Below, in pieces: positions 8,760-17,424 of a stretch of 42,192 nt of DNA (its first letter is position 1; each line of letters opens with the position of its first letter). Source of the DNA: CAYWFU01 sp964457585. GTDB taxonomy: Bacteria > JACRDZ01. The stretch covers positions 1 to 42,192 of the forward strand of contig CAYWFU010000021.1 in NCBI GenBank assembly GCA_964457585.1. The letters are read 5' to 3'. Made by a program: the position numbers and the translations under genes. The notes below the pieces were generated by a model that had not been told where the DNA came from, ran no database searches, and was given only the letters and a program-made list of their open reading frames with translations.

Positions 8760-8851
8760 TTGAGGTTGAGGTTAAGGTTGAGGAAAGATTTAAATCATTA
8801 TATTGATTTTTGGTTTTATCTTTTCCTTAACCTAACCCTTAACCTTAACCT
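8760..8851. repeat. Intergenic imperfect palindrome of GGTTGAGGTTAAGG words
   Basis: The left arm (8760-8788) repeats GAGGTT/AAGGTT. The right arm (8820-8851) is its imperfect reverse complement, with CCTTAACC words. About 30 AT-rich bases separate them. It begins just after the typA stop codon and could act as a transcript-end hairpin, but there is no clean T-tract. Confidence 0.7.
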
Positions 8852-8874
8852 GATTTATCATAGGAGTAAAAATA

Positions 8875-11217
8875 GTGGATAAAAGAATAATTATTAAAGG
8901 AAATATAAACGGGGAAAGAATTTCCTCAAAAGAAATTGAAGAAAAAATTCAACAGGCAGTTAAAGAAGGATTAAAAGAATTTCTTGTACAGGCAGATGGA
9001 CAGCAGGGTATTGGCGGGCGAATCTGGCCGGGTCAGGAAAAAATAAAAGTTATAGTTGAAGGTTCACCCGGAGAGCGATTGGGAAGTATGGGGATGGAAG
9101 GGACAGAAATTATTGTCAAGGGCTCTGCCTCTGATGATGTCGGCTGGATTAACTGCGGCGCAAAAATTACTGTATTGGGAGATGTTACTAATGGTGCGCA
9201 TAATGCCGGCGCGCAGGGCATATTATATGTGCAGGGCAGCGGAGGAGCGCGCTGTGACACTATGACCAAACGCAATCCGCGTTTCCCTGCGCTGCAATCC
9301 TGGTATTTAAGAGACGTAGGGGATTCATTTGCTGAATTTAAAGCAGGCGGGACAGCGGTAATTTGCGGAATCAATCCGCGAAATCCAGAAAATATTTTAG
9401 GCTATCGTCCATGTGTTGGCATGGTTGGCGGAGAAATTTATTTTCGTGGAAATATTAAAGGTTATAGTGAAAAAGATGTTAAATTAGTAGAGCTTACTCC
9501 TCAGGATTGGGAATGGCTTGTAACAAATATAAAACCATATCTTGAAGCAATAAAAAAAATGGAGCATTTTAATGAATTAACCCAATCTTCCAAAGACTGG
9601 AAAAAAATAATTGCTCTTACTCCTGATGAAAGACAGAAGCAAAAAGGTATAAAAGTTTCGATGAAGGATTTTCATAAAAATGTCTGGGATAAGGAAGTGG
9701 GGCAAAGCGGTATTTTTGGCGATCTTATTGAAGGTAGCCGTTCAATACTGCCAATTATTACCACAGGTGTAGAGCGCAGATTTAAACCTGTATGGAATAA
9801 TGAAAAATATCTTCCGCCATGTGCTTATAATTGTCCTTCAGGTATTCCATCGCATAAACGCATGAAACTTATAAGAGAAGAGAAGTTAAAAGAATCACTG
9901 GAATTAGTTCTGGACTATTCTCCATTCCCATCTTCAGTATGCGGATACGTATGCCCAAATATATGCATGGAAAATTGCAGCAGAAATATTGTTGACAGTC
10001 CATTAAATATAAGCGCTTTAGGAAGATTAAGTCTTGAAATTGAAGCTCCGAAAACAGCGCCTTTAACCGGACATAAAGTAGCGGTGATCGGTGGAGGGCC
10101 GGGAGGTATGTCCGCTGCATGGCAGTTAAGGTTAAAAGGACATGATGTTGATCTCTATGAAGCGCAGGATAAAATTGGCGGAAAAATCGAATATTGCATA
10201 CCAAAAGAACGCCTGCCGCAAAAAATATTTCAGACTGAAATTGCGCGGTTTAAAGAAATTGGAGTAAAAATTCATACAAATGAAAAAATAGATGAAAAAA
10301 AATTCAAAAACATTGCTGAATCACATGAAATAGTAATTTTAGCCTGCGGAGCGCATAAACCTAAAGTTCTGCAATTCCCCGGTTCAGAGCATGTTGTTCC
10401 TGCAATAGAATTTTTAAAAAGTGTAAATACTGAATGCTGTAAAATTGAATTAAAAGGGAAAAAAGTAGTTTTGATCGGAGCAGGAAATGTTGGTATGGAT
10501 GTCGCCTGCCAGGCTTATAATCTTGGCGCAGGTTCAGTCACAGCTATAGACATTCAGGCGCCGGCGAGTTTTGGCAAAGAACAGGAAATGGCAAAAAAAT
10601 TAGGCACACAGATTGTTTATCCGAAAATTACCAAATCATATGATGCTTTAAATAAAAAAATCCATTTTACTGATGGTACTTCTATGGACGCAGATGTAGT
10701 ATTTATATCTATAGGTGAAGTCCCTATTCTGGATTTCCTGCCGCGTGAAATTCATACTGAAAAAGGATGGGTTGTAACAGATGCTTTGGGACGTACTTCC
10801 GATATAAATATATTTGCAATCGGCGATGCAGCACGTCCCGGACTTATTACTGATGCAATAGGACAGGGCATAAAAGTGGCAAAGGCAATACATCGAATTA
10901 TGACTGAACCAGACCGCGGATTGGATGATATTGTTGATAAGCGTAAAGTAATCCCATATGCAAATTTACATATGGAATATTATTCTTCTTCAAAAGACTG
11001 TGAATTTCAACCCGAAAAAGAAGCAAATCGCTGTGCATCATGCGGACTTTGCCGTGATTGCAAAATATGCGAAGAAACCTGTTATTGGCAGGCAATTCAG
11101 CGTATCACCTGTCCTGATGGTACTGTGAAATTTACTGCAGATGATGAAAAATGCATTGGTTGCGGATTTTGCGCAAATATTTGTCCTTGCGGGATATGGG
11201 AAATGGTTAGTAATTAG
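8875..11217 (+). CDS. Fusion oxidoreductase: GXGXG domain, GltD-like FAD/NAD(P) module and two [4Fe-4S] clusters
   Basis: Residues ~1-230 resemble the GXGXG beta-helix at the C-terminus of the glutamate synthase large subunit (GSPGERLGSMGMEGTEIIVKG, NAGAQGILYVQG). A cysteine-rich stretch follows (~320-365, CAYNCPSGIP and CGYVCPNICMENC), typical of the N-terminal FeS region of GltD-type subunits. Next come an FAD-binding motif VAVIGGGPGGMS (~402) and a second dinucleotide motif VVLIGAGNVGMD (~528). The last ~60 residues hold a cysteine-rich ferredoxin domain (CASCGLC at ~721, CIGCGFCANICPCG at ~759). The amidotransferase and FMN synthase domains of real glutamate synthase are absent, so it is not GOGAT by itself. 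It probably moves electrons between NAD(P)H and ferredoxin-like carriers. DsrL of sulfur metabolism has a related GltD-plus-ferredoxin layout, which is suggestive given the apr/sat genes 16 kb away. The start codon is GTG. Confidence 0.85.
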   Translation: MDKRIIIKGNINGERISSKEIEEKIQQAVKEGLKEFLVQADGQQGIGGRIWPGQEKIKVIVEGSPGERLGSMGMEGTEIIVKGSASDDVGWINCGAKITVLGDVTNGAHNAGAQGILYVQGSGGARCDTMTKRNPRFPALQSWYLRDVGDSFAEFKAGGTAVICGINPRNPENILGYRPCVGMVGGEIYFRGNIKGYSEKDVKLVELTPQDWEWLVTNIKPYLEAIKKMEHFNELTQSSKDWKKIIALTPDERQKQKGIKVSMKDFHKNVWDKEVGQSGIFGDLIEGSRSILPIITTGVERRFKPVWNNEKYLPPCAYNCPSGIPSHKRMKLIREEKLKESLELVLDYSPFPSSVCGYVCPNICMENCSRNIVDSPLNISALGRLSLEIEAPKTAPLTGHKVAVIGGGPGGMSAAWQLRLKGHDVDLYEAQDKIGGKIEYCIPKERLPQKIFQTEIARFKEIGVKIHTNEKIDEKKFKNIAESHEIVILACGAHKPKVLQFPGSEHVVPAIEFLKSVNTECCKIELKGKKVVLIGAGNVGMDVACQAYNLGAGSVTAIDIQAPASFGKEQEMAKKLGTQIVYPKITKSYDALNKKIHFTDGTSMDADVVFISIGEVPILDFLPREIHTEKGWVVTDALGRTSDINIFAIGDAARPGLITDAIGQGIKVAKAIHRIMTEPDRGLDDIVDKRKVIPYANLHMEYYSSSKDCEFQPEKEANRCASCGLCRDCKICEETCYWQAIQRITCPDGTVKFTADDEKCIGCGFCANICPCGIWEMVSN

Positions 11218-11918
11218 CCCTTCAGTTTTCCATTAAAATTTGAAGCAAAATAATCAACAATACTTTTGCCATCGTGGTAAATATGCCCGTCTCCAAGGCA
11301 TAAAAAATCAAAATTTAATAATTTAAGACGCTTGATTGAATTGTGTAAAAAATTTGTATTATGGGATGGGGATAAAAAAATATATCCTTCTTTGTTAATG
11401 ATTAAATCCCCGACAAAAAGCATTTTATTGTAAAGGTAAGATGCTCCGCCTTCTGTATGTCCTGGTGTATGGAAAACATAAAGACAAAAATCTTCATAAG
11501 TCAATTTAGTATTGTCCAGAAGATCATTAATCAGTTTTTTTGTGTAAGGAGATTTGAAAAAATTGCTAAGATTCATTTTTTGATTACCTTTTTTTTCTCC
11601 ATTTATAAAAGGCACTTCATCTTGATGCGCATAAATCCTGGCATCGGCAAATGCCTGATTGCCGGCTATTTGTTCAAAATGATAATGAGTATTAAATATA
11701 AGCTTCACATCTTTTGGATGTAAATCCAACTGACGCAATGCTTCAATAATAGTTTTAGCATAAGGATCACCTGAAGAGTCAATTAATACAACGCCATTTT
11801 TTATTTTAATTATAAATGCCGCGCCTTTTTTTTGCTTCCATGCAAGCCATACCTCTTCAGTTATTTTTTTTATTATTTCTTTTTGCTGATCAAATTCAAC
11901 TGCTTTTTTTAATATCAT
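11214..11918 (-). CDS. Metallo-beta-lactamase-fold hydrolase with altered metal motif
   Basis: The fold is shown by an early LIDSSGDPYAKTI strand, THYHFEQIAG, the third histidine in HTPGHTEGG, the bridging Asp in FVGDLI, and GDGHIYHDG near the end. The normal HXHXDH motif reads H-Y-H-F-E-Q here, so both usual ligands of the second metal in that motif are replaced. A single-metal or non-hydrolytic role is possible. I start at the ATG at 11918, which has AGGA 7-8 bases upstream; the longer frame begins with TTG at 11942 inside the preceding gene. The 3' end overlaps the converging oxidoreductase gene by 4 bp. Specific substrate unknown. Confidence 0.82.
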   Translation of the reverse strand: MILKKAVEFDQQKEIIKKITEEVWLAWKQKKGAAFIIKIKNGVVLIDSSGDPYAKTIIEALRQLDLHPKDVKLIFNTHYHFEQIAGNQAFADARIYAHQDEVPFINGEKKGNQKMNLSNFFKSPYTKKLINDLLDNTKLTYEDFCLYVFHTPGHTEGGASYLYNKMLFVGDLIINKEGYIFLSPSHNTNFLHNSIKRLKLLNFDFLCLGDGHIYHDGKSIVDYFASNFNGKLKG

Positions 11919-11934
11919 AAAGAAAATCCTTTTT

Positions 11935-12408
11935 TTAATCAATCACTTCACATGTTGTTTGAAGATTCAATGGTAAAGCATTATTGTCTTTAACGTCAAG
12001 AGATATTTTTAAATTGATTTTATATATACCAGTTTCATCAAATTTATGTTTTAATATATAATTACCAGTTTCCTTGTTTCCTGATATCTGATATTCAACA
12101 GATTTTATATCTTTTTTTTGAATTTCAGCAATAATACTGGCATCTGTAATCAATGCATTATTCTGCAAATTTTTTAATTTGATATCTATATCTGATTCTT
12201 TATTTATTAAAATTGGCGGGATATCTAATGAAACAATAATATTATTGAGTAAATATTCTTTATTAATTTTTTTATCTGCATGCACTCTTTTTGAAGGAAT
12301 ATCATTCACTGCATCTGCTGAATTTTTTATCTGATTACCGGTAATAATACAGCCATTCAATACTAAAGTAAACATAACTGGTAAAAAAATTGATTTAATT
12401 GGTTTCAT
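11935..12408 (-). CDS. Lipoprotein with Ig-like (YtkA/FixH-like) domain
   Basis: The N-terminus MKPIKSIFLPVMFTLVLNGC is a lipoprotein signal ending in the lipobox LNGC, so the mature protein should be attached by Cys20. The rest (to 157 aa) looks like one beta-sandwich, with phrases such as NKESDIDIKLKNLQNNALI and ETGIYKINLKISLDV, resembling the domains of YtkA/FixH-type proteins. It sits 12 bp downstream of the epimerase-like gene and just upstream of the MBL-fold gene, so the three are probably co-transcribed. No catalytic motif is visible. Confidence 0.7.
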   Translation of the reverse strand: MKPIKSIFLPVMFTLVLNGCIITGNQIKNSADAVNDIPSKRVHADKKINKEYLLNNIIVSLDIPPILINKESDIDIKLKNLQNNALITDASIIAEIQKKDIKSVEYQISGNKETGNYILKHKFDETGIYKINLKISLDVKDNNALPLNLQTTCEVID

Positions 12409-12420
12409 AATTATCTTCTA

Positions 12421-13311
12421 TTATTTAATATATTCAGCTATCTTTTCTTTAAATGAAATTGGCTTTATTTTTAATTCATCAAAAAATAAATTATCATTGC
12501 TTATGCTTTCTTCAAAAAGCATATGAATTTGATCTGTGGTTATTGGAAATTTCGGATTCCAATCCAAAAGGTGTGCGCTTAAATAAAATATTTCTTTTGG
12601 AATATGCATTTTAACAGGTTTTTTATTCATTACTGCGGCAATTGTATCAATAAGTTCATTATATGTGTATTGTATCGGACCTCCAATATTATAAGCCTTG
12701 TTATAAGATATCGGCATTTCCAAAGAATTAACAAATCCATCGATTACATTTTCAAGCGCAACAGGCTGGAACCTGTATTTCCCATCTCCAATAATCGGAA
12801 AAACCGGTGAATTTCTTATCATGTCAGCAAACATATTTATTGATTTATCATTTTTACCGACAATCACGCTTGGCTTAAAAATTGTATATGTCAATCCACT
12901 ATTCTTTACATAAATTTCTGCTTTATATTTTGTCTGTTTATATTCTGATTTTGAATCTGCACTCACTCCAATCGCACTCATATGCAGATATCTTTTTATC
13001 CCGGCTTTTTTGGTTTCTTCTACAATATTTTTAGTTGCTTCGAAATGAAGTTTTTCAAAAGTTATTCCCTGTGAAGGAAAATCACGAAAAATTCCTACAA
13101 GATGTATTACTGCATCACAGCCATCCATTTTACCGTAAAAACTCTTAGGGTCAGTAACATCACCAATAAAAATTTCTTTTTTTTCTTCTTTTTTAGGTTC
13201 TGCAATAACTTGAGATTTTGAAAGTAATTTAAGAGAGTGTCCTTTTTCAAGCAGTTTATTTACCATCGCAGTTCCAACAAAACCTGTGCCGCCTGTAATA
13301 AATATTTTCAT
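12421..13311 (-). CDS. NAD(P)-dependent epimerase/SDR-like protein (NDUFA9-like)
   Basis: The Rossmann nucleotide-binding motif is at the very N-terminus (FITGGTGFVGTAMV), with DAVIHLVGIFRD and the helix-strand order of atypical extended short-chain dehydrogenases. The active-site YXXXK is present as YKQTK in DSKSEYKQTKYKAE. The middle of the protein (FKPSVIVGKNDKSINMFADMI, VALENVIDGFVNSLE) matches the group related to the 39-kDa complex I subunit, which binds NADPH without being a metabolic enzyme. Length 296 aa is normal. It is first in a three-gene minus-strand unit. Confidence 0.87.
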   Translation of the reverse strand: MKIFITGGTGFVGTAMVNKLLEKGHSLKLLSKSQVIAEPKKEEKKEIFIGDVTDPKSFYGKMDGCDAVIHLVGIFRDFPSQGITFEKLHFEATKNIVEETKKAGIKRYLHMSAIGVSADSKSEYKQTKYKAEIYVKNSGLTYTIFKPSVIVGKNDKSINMFADMIRNSPVFPIIGDGKYRFQPVALENVIDGFVNSLEMPISYNKAYNIGGPIQYTYNELIDTIAAVMNKKPVKMHIPKEIFYLSAHLLDWNPKFPITTDQIHMLFEESISNDNLFFDELKIKPISFKEKIAEYIK

Positions 13312-13388
13312 AATAATTCTCCTTTCTCAATCTTTTCGAAAATAAAGCTTTAAAATTATTCATTTATAAGATAAACTATCATTATTAT

Positions 13389-13406
13389 ATGACCTCGCTG
13401 AGTATA
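13389..13406. repeat. Solo half-end of the 167-bp palindromic element
   Basis: ATGACCTCGCTGAGTATA differs at one base from the right terminus of the element at 6619-6785. Only this short piece is present, in the 145-bp gap between divergent genes. It may be a relic or the core of the repeat family. Confidence 0.55.
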
Positions 13407-13456
13407 GCATATTTTATTATATAATTTCCTTATATTTTTTATCGGAGAATTGCAAA

Positions 13457-14605
13457 TTGAAAAAAAAACTAATAATTTTTTTGAATTTGATACTATTGTG
13501 TTTCGGATGTACGAAGACATCAATTATTAATAAATCCAGCATGATTGAAAAAGACTGGTGGATGTTTCGTAACGGGCCTGAGCATCTTGGTACTACAGGT
13601 GAAAAAGGTCCAAAATTACCAATATATCTTAAGTGGAAATTGGATGCGCGCACCAGTGTGCTTTCTTCTATTTCTTCTCCTGCTGTTGTTGGTGATTATG
13701 TTTATGTTGGTTCAAGAGATCGTAATTTATATGCATTAAATAAAAATACTGGTAAAATAATTTTTAAATTTAAAACTGGATCGTGGGTAGATTCCTCCCC
13801 GATTGTTGTAAAAAATGAAGTTTATTTTGGCTCATTTGATAGTTGCGTTTATTCATTAAATCGTTTTAGCGGTGAATTGAAATGGAAATATAAAGCCGGC
13901 GGCGCAATTGGCGGTTTTGCTTCACCTGCAGTCTGGAATGGAATTTTATATATTGGGGCAAATGATTACAATTTATATGCTCTGAATATTAATGATGGAA
14001 AATTATTGTGGAAATTTAAAACAGGATTTGAAATACATACACCTCCGTTGGTTTATAAGAATAAAGTTTATTTTGGTTCAGGAGACAGAAATCTTTACGC
14101 ATTAACATCTGATGCAGGATATTTGATCTGGAAATTTACAACAGGCAATAATGTTTTTTCCGCGCCTGCTGCCAGTAATGGGATAATATATTTTGGTTCT
14201 TATGATAATTTCGTTTATGCTTTAGATGCTGACACTGGCAATCTGGTATGGAAATATAAAACAAATGATAGAGTATGTTCATCTCCTACAATATATGAAG
14301 ATATAGTTTTAATTGGCGGTTGGGATAATTTTTTATATGCACTTGATAAAAAAACTGGAAAATTTAAATGGAAATTTAAAACAGAAAATCATATAATGTC
14401 CAGTGCAAGTGTTGCAAATAATCTTGTTTATATAGGTTCGCATGATACAAATTTTTATGTATTAGATGTAAATAACGGAAATAAATTATGGAATTTTAAA
14501 ACAGGGGGCGTCATCTTTTCCTGCCCGGCAGTGGATAGTACAATGGTATTTGTAGGATCTGATGATGGATTTTTTTATGCATTTGAAGAGAAAAAAACAA
14601 ATTAA
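13457..14605 (+). CDS. Lipoprotein with eight-bladed PQQ-type beta-propeller
   Basis: The signal peptide ends in lipobox CFGC (Cys18 region of LILLCFGCTKTS). The rest holds eight consecutive repeats of the type VYVGSRDRNLYALNKNTGK followed by W/F-K-F-K-T-G, which is the PQQ-enzyme propeller repeat, found also in the BamB fold. No dehydrogenase active-site residues are evident, so it is more likely a scaffold or binding protein on a membrane surface. The start is a TTG at 13457 with GGAG 9 bases upstream. The end overlaps the next propeller gene. Confidence 0.88.
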   Translation: MKKKLIIFLNLILLCFGCTKTSIINKSSMIEKDWWMFRNGPEHLGTTGEKGPKLPIYLKWKLDARTSVLSSISSPAVVGDYVYVGSRDRNLYALNKNTGKIIFKFKTGSWVDSSPIVVKNEVYFGSFDSCVYSLNRFSGELKWKYKAGGAIGGFASPAVWNGILYIGANDYNLYALNINDGKLLWKFKTGFEIHTPPLVYKNKVYFGSGDRNLYALTSDAGYLIWKFTTGNNVFSAPAASNGIIYFGSYDNFVYALDADTGNLVWKYKTNDRVCSSPTIYEDIVLIGGWDNFLYALDKKTGKFKWKFKTENHIMSSASVANNLVYIGSHDTNFYVLDVNNGNKLWNFKTGGVIFSCPAVDSTMVFVGSDDGFFYAFEEKKTN

Positions 14606-15737
14606 TTATATCAAATACTTTTTTTTTATTACTTTTTTTTTATTAATTTTTTTTGCCTGCACAAAAAATACAATTATAATTTCAAAAGATAAAGATTATG
14701 AATTGACGTCACAATGGATTATGTATGGGAATGATATTGGGCATTCTAATAAAATTAAAGCGCATATCAGCCCGCCGTTAAAAATGTTATGGAAAAAAGA
14801 AAGAACCGCAAGCTATAATTTTTCACCTGTCGGATATTATGGATATTTATATATTTCATTATATGATAATAAATTATCTGCTATAAAACTTGCGGATGGA
14901 AGCACTTCATGGGAATTCCTTTCAAATGAAAAAATAACAACTACTCCGCTTATTCTTGAAAACTTTATTTTTTTTGGAGATGAAAAAGGCAGTGTATACT
15001 GTATAAATTCATTTAATGGCAAGGTTATATGGCGTAAAGAAACTAAGGGAGGTTTTTTTGGCTCAGCGATAATGCCTGATGGATTTCAAATTTATAATGG
15101 GAGCTTATCAGGATGGATTTATAATTATGAAGTTGAAGATGGAAATATAAAATGGGGAGTAAAAATAAAAAGCCCAATCAAAACATCTTTTGCTCTTGAT
15201 GATGATTTATTGTACGTTGCTGCCTATGATTCAAGTGTGTATGCAATAAATAACTCCAAACATGATATCATATGGAAATCAAATTTGGATGGTAATCTGG
15301 ATATCTCGCCTGCTATGGATGAAAAAAATGTTTATATTGCTGTCTCATCCAAAGGGCTATATGCTTTGGATAAATCAAAAGGAACAATTGTATGGAAAAT
15401 GACGGTTGATAAAGAAAATATTACAGGAGCTATTGCACTTTCAGAAAATGGGATATATCTTTCAGCAGAAAAAGCAGTATATCTCATTGAAAAGCATGAC
15501 GGGAAAATTAGATGGAAGAAAGATATGATATCGCCATGTGCTCCTATAATTACCGATCGAGTTCTATTTGTTGGTGATAGTAAAGGAAATCTGCATGCAT
15601 ATAATAAAGAACGCGGGAATTTATACTGGATTCAACAGATAACACAGGATAAAATTTTAGGCATGATAATTTCCGAAGAAAAACTAATTATCTGGACGGA
15701 TAAAGAACTTCAGGTATGGAAAGAAGAAAAAAAGTAA
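14562..15737 (+). CDS. Second, divergent PQQ-type beta-propeller lipoprotein
   Basis: Signal peptide YFFFITFFLLIFFAC has a lipobox ending at the cysteine of FFACTKNT. About eight degraded propeller repeats follow (LYISLYDNKLSAI, VYIAVSSKGLYALDKSKG, LFVGDSKGNLHAYNKERG). It overlaps the preceding gene by 44 bp in another frame. The exact start is unsure: ATGs at 14562, 14565 and 14577 are all in frame, and AGGA at 14554 best fits 14565. Repeat sequences have drifted well away from those of the first gene, so this is an old duplication or independent recruitment. Confidence 0.82.
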   Translation: MMDFFMHLKRKKQINYIKYFFFITFFLLIFFACTKNTIIISKDKDYELTSQWIMYGNDIGHSNKIKAHISPPLKMLWKKERTASYNFSPVGYYGYLYISLYDNKLSAIKLADGSTSWEFLSNEKITTTPLILENFIFFGDEKGSVYCINSFNGKVIWRKETKGGFFGSAIMPDGFQIYNGSLSGWIYNYEVEDGNIKWGVKIKSPIKTSFALDDDLLYVAAYDSSVYAINNSKHDIIWKSNLDGNLDISPAMDEKNVYIAVSSKGLYALDKSKGTIVWKMTVDKENITGAIALSENGIYLSAEKAVYLIEKHDGKIRWKKDMISPCAPIITDRVLFVGDSKGNLHAYNKERGNLYWIQQITQDKILGMIISEEKLIIWTDKELQVWKEEKK

Positions 15738-15748
15738 TTTAAAATATT

Positions 15749-16108
15749 ATGGCATGTTGTGAATATAGAAATAAAAGTGAAGAAAATATTTCAAAAAAAA
15801 TATCATCAATTTTATTGATAATTATATCCTTTTTTCTTTTGATTGGATTGATTTTTTTTGGGATTTTTAGTTTCTTGAGTAAAAAATCAGAAAAAATTGC
15901 TGATTTTTGCTATTGGGGATTGATATCAATAAGCAAAGCACCTGGATTTTTTGCTTCAAAATGGCAGATGGATTTTACTATTAGAACTTTTATCATTTCG
16001 CCATTTTTATCCGGCTGGTTATATAAAAATTTTTCGTTAGCTATTTTACTTTTTTTTAATTTGATATTTATTGGTTTGCTTGTAAAAATTGTCTTATTTA
16101 TGATATAA
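15749..16108 (+). CDS. Small membrane protein, unknown
   Basis: This 119-aa protein has a hydrophobic segment at about 18-45 (ISSILLIIISFFLLIGLIFF) and another at about 98-119 (AILLFFNLIFIGLLVKIVLF), with a weaker one between. It starts 11 bp after the second propeller gene on the same strand with no good ribosome site, so it may be translationally coupled. No family recognised. Confidence 0.55.
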   Translation: MACCEYRNKSEENISKKISSILLIIISFFLLIGLIFFGIFSFLSKKSEKIADFCYWGLISISKAPGFFASKWQMDFTIRTFIISPFLSGWLYKNFSLAILLFFNLIFIGLLVKIVLFMI

Positions 16109-16270
16109 TATGTGCCATTATGGCATGAGATGAATAACATTAGTTTAAAATTTAATGGATAGATTGGCTGTTAGGTATTAGAATTAAAGCGGTTTTATAA
16201 CTGAAAAGTATTTCATTTACAGATGGCATATAAATTGCCTTTTAATGTACAGGAAATTGAAAACCTAATT

Positions 16271-16380
16271 AGGCACAAAAGCACAAAGTAGCAAAGGCAC
16301 AAAGTTTAAAAAGAAAACCAAAAAACCCTGTGCTTTAGAACTGTTTTTACTTTGTGCCTTTGTGCCTCTGTCACTTTGTA
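16271..16380. repeat. Intergenic palindrome of GGCACAAAG words
   Basis: The left arm (16271-16304) repeats GGCACAAA/AGCACAAAG. The right arm (16349-16380) carries the reverse complement, CTTTGTGCC twice. A ~45-bp AT-rich centre separates them. Arms are imperfect, like the other word-based palindromes in this window. Confidence 0.75.
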
Positions 16381-16432
16381 ACTTAAGTTGCTGCCGAAGG
16401 CAGCCTAACTTGATATACAGGAAATTGAATAT

Positions 16433-16454
16433 GCCCAATAAATTGGGCAACTAC
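16433..16454. repeat. Hairpin repeat GCCCAATAAATTGGGC plus AACTAC, copy 1
   Basis: A perfect 7-bp stem with a 2-base loop is followed by AACTAC. A second member in opposite orientation is at 29192-29213, with compensating changes in the stem. Confidence 0.65.
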
Positions 16455-16487
16455 AAATATAATGTATTGTAAAGGCAGCCTATTTTA

Positions 16488-17420
16488 ATGATTATGATTA
16501 ACAGATATTTTTTATGCAGACTTGTACTAATTAGCCTAATTCCATATTCTATTATTTTTGCAGAAAATGATTCTTCTAAAATAATTCCTTACACTCCATT
16601 GCCATATGCTAATATATCGCTGGAAGCAAAAGTTAACCAGCAGTCTATTAATTTAAATAAAGAATTGACATATGAAGTTACAGTAAAATGGGAAGGCCAT
16701 TCTGATACCTATCAGTTTGACATATTGGAAGCCCCGACTTGTAAAAACCTGGAACTAAAAGGCAGTAAAGTTTCAAATCAGATGTTTCCAAAAGAAGATC
16801 ATTTTTCGGGTATCAAAAGTTTTTCATATATATTCAAACCTATTAAAGAAGGTGAAGCAATAATTCAACCGCTCTCAATAAGTTATATAGAGAAAGGCAC
16901 TTCTCTCCCTCGCTCATTAAGAACTTCAAAAATTTTTATTATGGTTTTACCGTCTGCTTTTGAATTCAATTCTAATAATAAAATAGTTTTATCTTTAATG
17001 AGCGTATTTATTTTATTGCTGTTAATTATCTTATATGTACTTTTTTGGAAGAAAAAACGAAAAAGTATGGAAATAATAGATTTTCCTCCAAAATCGTCTA
17101 TGGAAATTCAAGAAGAAAATTTATGCAAAATTATTAATGCTGAAAACATGTCTCCTCAAGATCAATTTTCACAAATCTCATCAATTATCAAAAAAATTTT
17201 ACAGGATAAATTCTCATTAAACAAAAGTTCTGTCAGTGCTTCAGAACTTATTGAACAACTGGAAAAATTAGATATTTCAAAAGAAAAAAATAAAGATTAT
17301 AAGGAAATTTTACTTTTTTGTAACACTATTAAGTATGCAGGGGTAAAAATGGTTGATAAAGAACAAATTAAGGTTATGTTGAATAAAATAAAAATTTTAT
17401 TTTTAGAGAAAAAGGGATGA
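16488..17420 (+). CDS. BatD-like membrane-anchored protein
   Basis: The N-terminus is a signal peptide (YFLCRLVLISLIPYSIIFAE). A beta-sandwich of about 120 residues follows (SLEAKVNQQSINLNKELTYEVTVKWEG), with the motif FIKPI-like SYIFKPIKEGEAIIQPLSISY typical of BatD repeats. One transmembrane segment lies near 168-190 (VLSLMSVFILLLLIILYVLFW), then a cytoplasmic helical tail of ~115 residues. It opens the MoxR/Bat locus and probably works with the VWA proteins in assembling or protecting envelope proteins. It is shorter than the true BatD further downstream and has only one sandwich domain. Confidence 0.72.
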   Translation: MIMINRYFLCRLVLISLIPYSIIFAENDSSKIIPYTPLPYANISLEAKVNQQSINLNKELTYEVTVKWEGHSDTYQFDILEAPTCKNLELKGSKVSNQMFPKEDHFSGIKSFSYIFKPIKEGEAIIQPLSISYIEKGTSLPRSLRTSKIFIMVLPSAFEFNSNNKIVLSLMSVFILLLLIILYVLFWKKKRKSMEIIDFPPKSSMEIQEENLCKIINAENMSPQDQFSQISSIIKKILQDKFSLNKSSVSASELIEQLEKLDISKEKNKDYKEILLFCNTIKYAGVKMVDKEQIKVMLNKIKILFLEKKG

Positions 17421-17424
17421 AAAA

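Larger units (their letters stand above)
16109..16487. other. 379-bp intergenic region rich in repeats
   Basis: No plausible gene is here. The stretch contains the GGCACAAA palindrome (16271-16380), a 14-bp direct repeat TACAGGAAATTGAA at 16248-16261 and 16416-16429, a small CTGCCGAAGGCAG hairpin near 16391-16403, and a GCCCAATAAATTGGGC hairpin at 16433-16448. Confidence 0.7.

Noticed and set aside
9033..9374. Minus-strand frame inside the GXGXG domain
   Set aside because: Shadow of glycine-rich codons; the forward protein has clear domain motifs.
8875..11217. Plain annotation as glutamate synthase
   Set aside because: Amidotransferase and FMN-binding synthase domains are absent from the protein and from its neighbours.
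16271..16380. Possible CRISPR array in the GGCACAAAG repeats
   Set aside because: Units are 8-10 bp, without spacers of constant length, arranged as a palindrome, and no cas gene is nearby.
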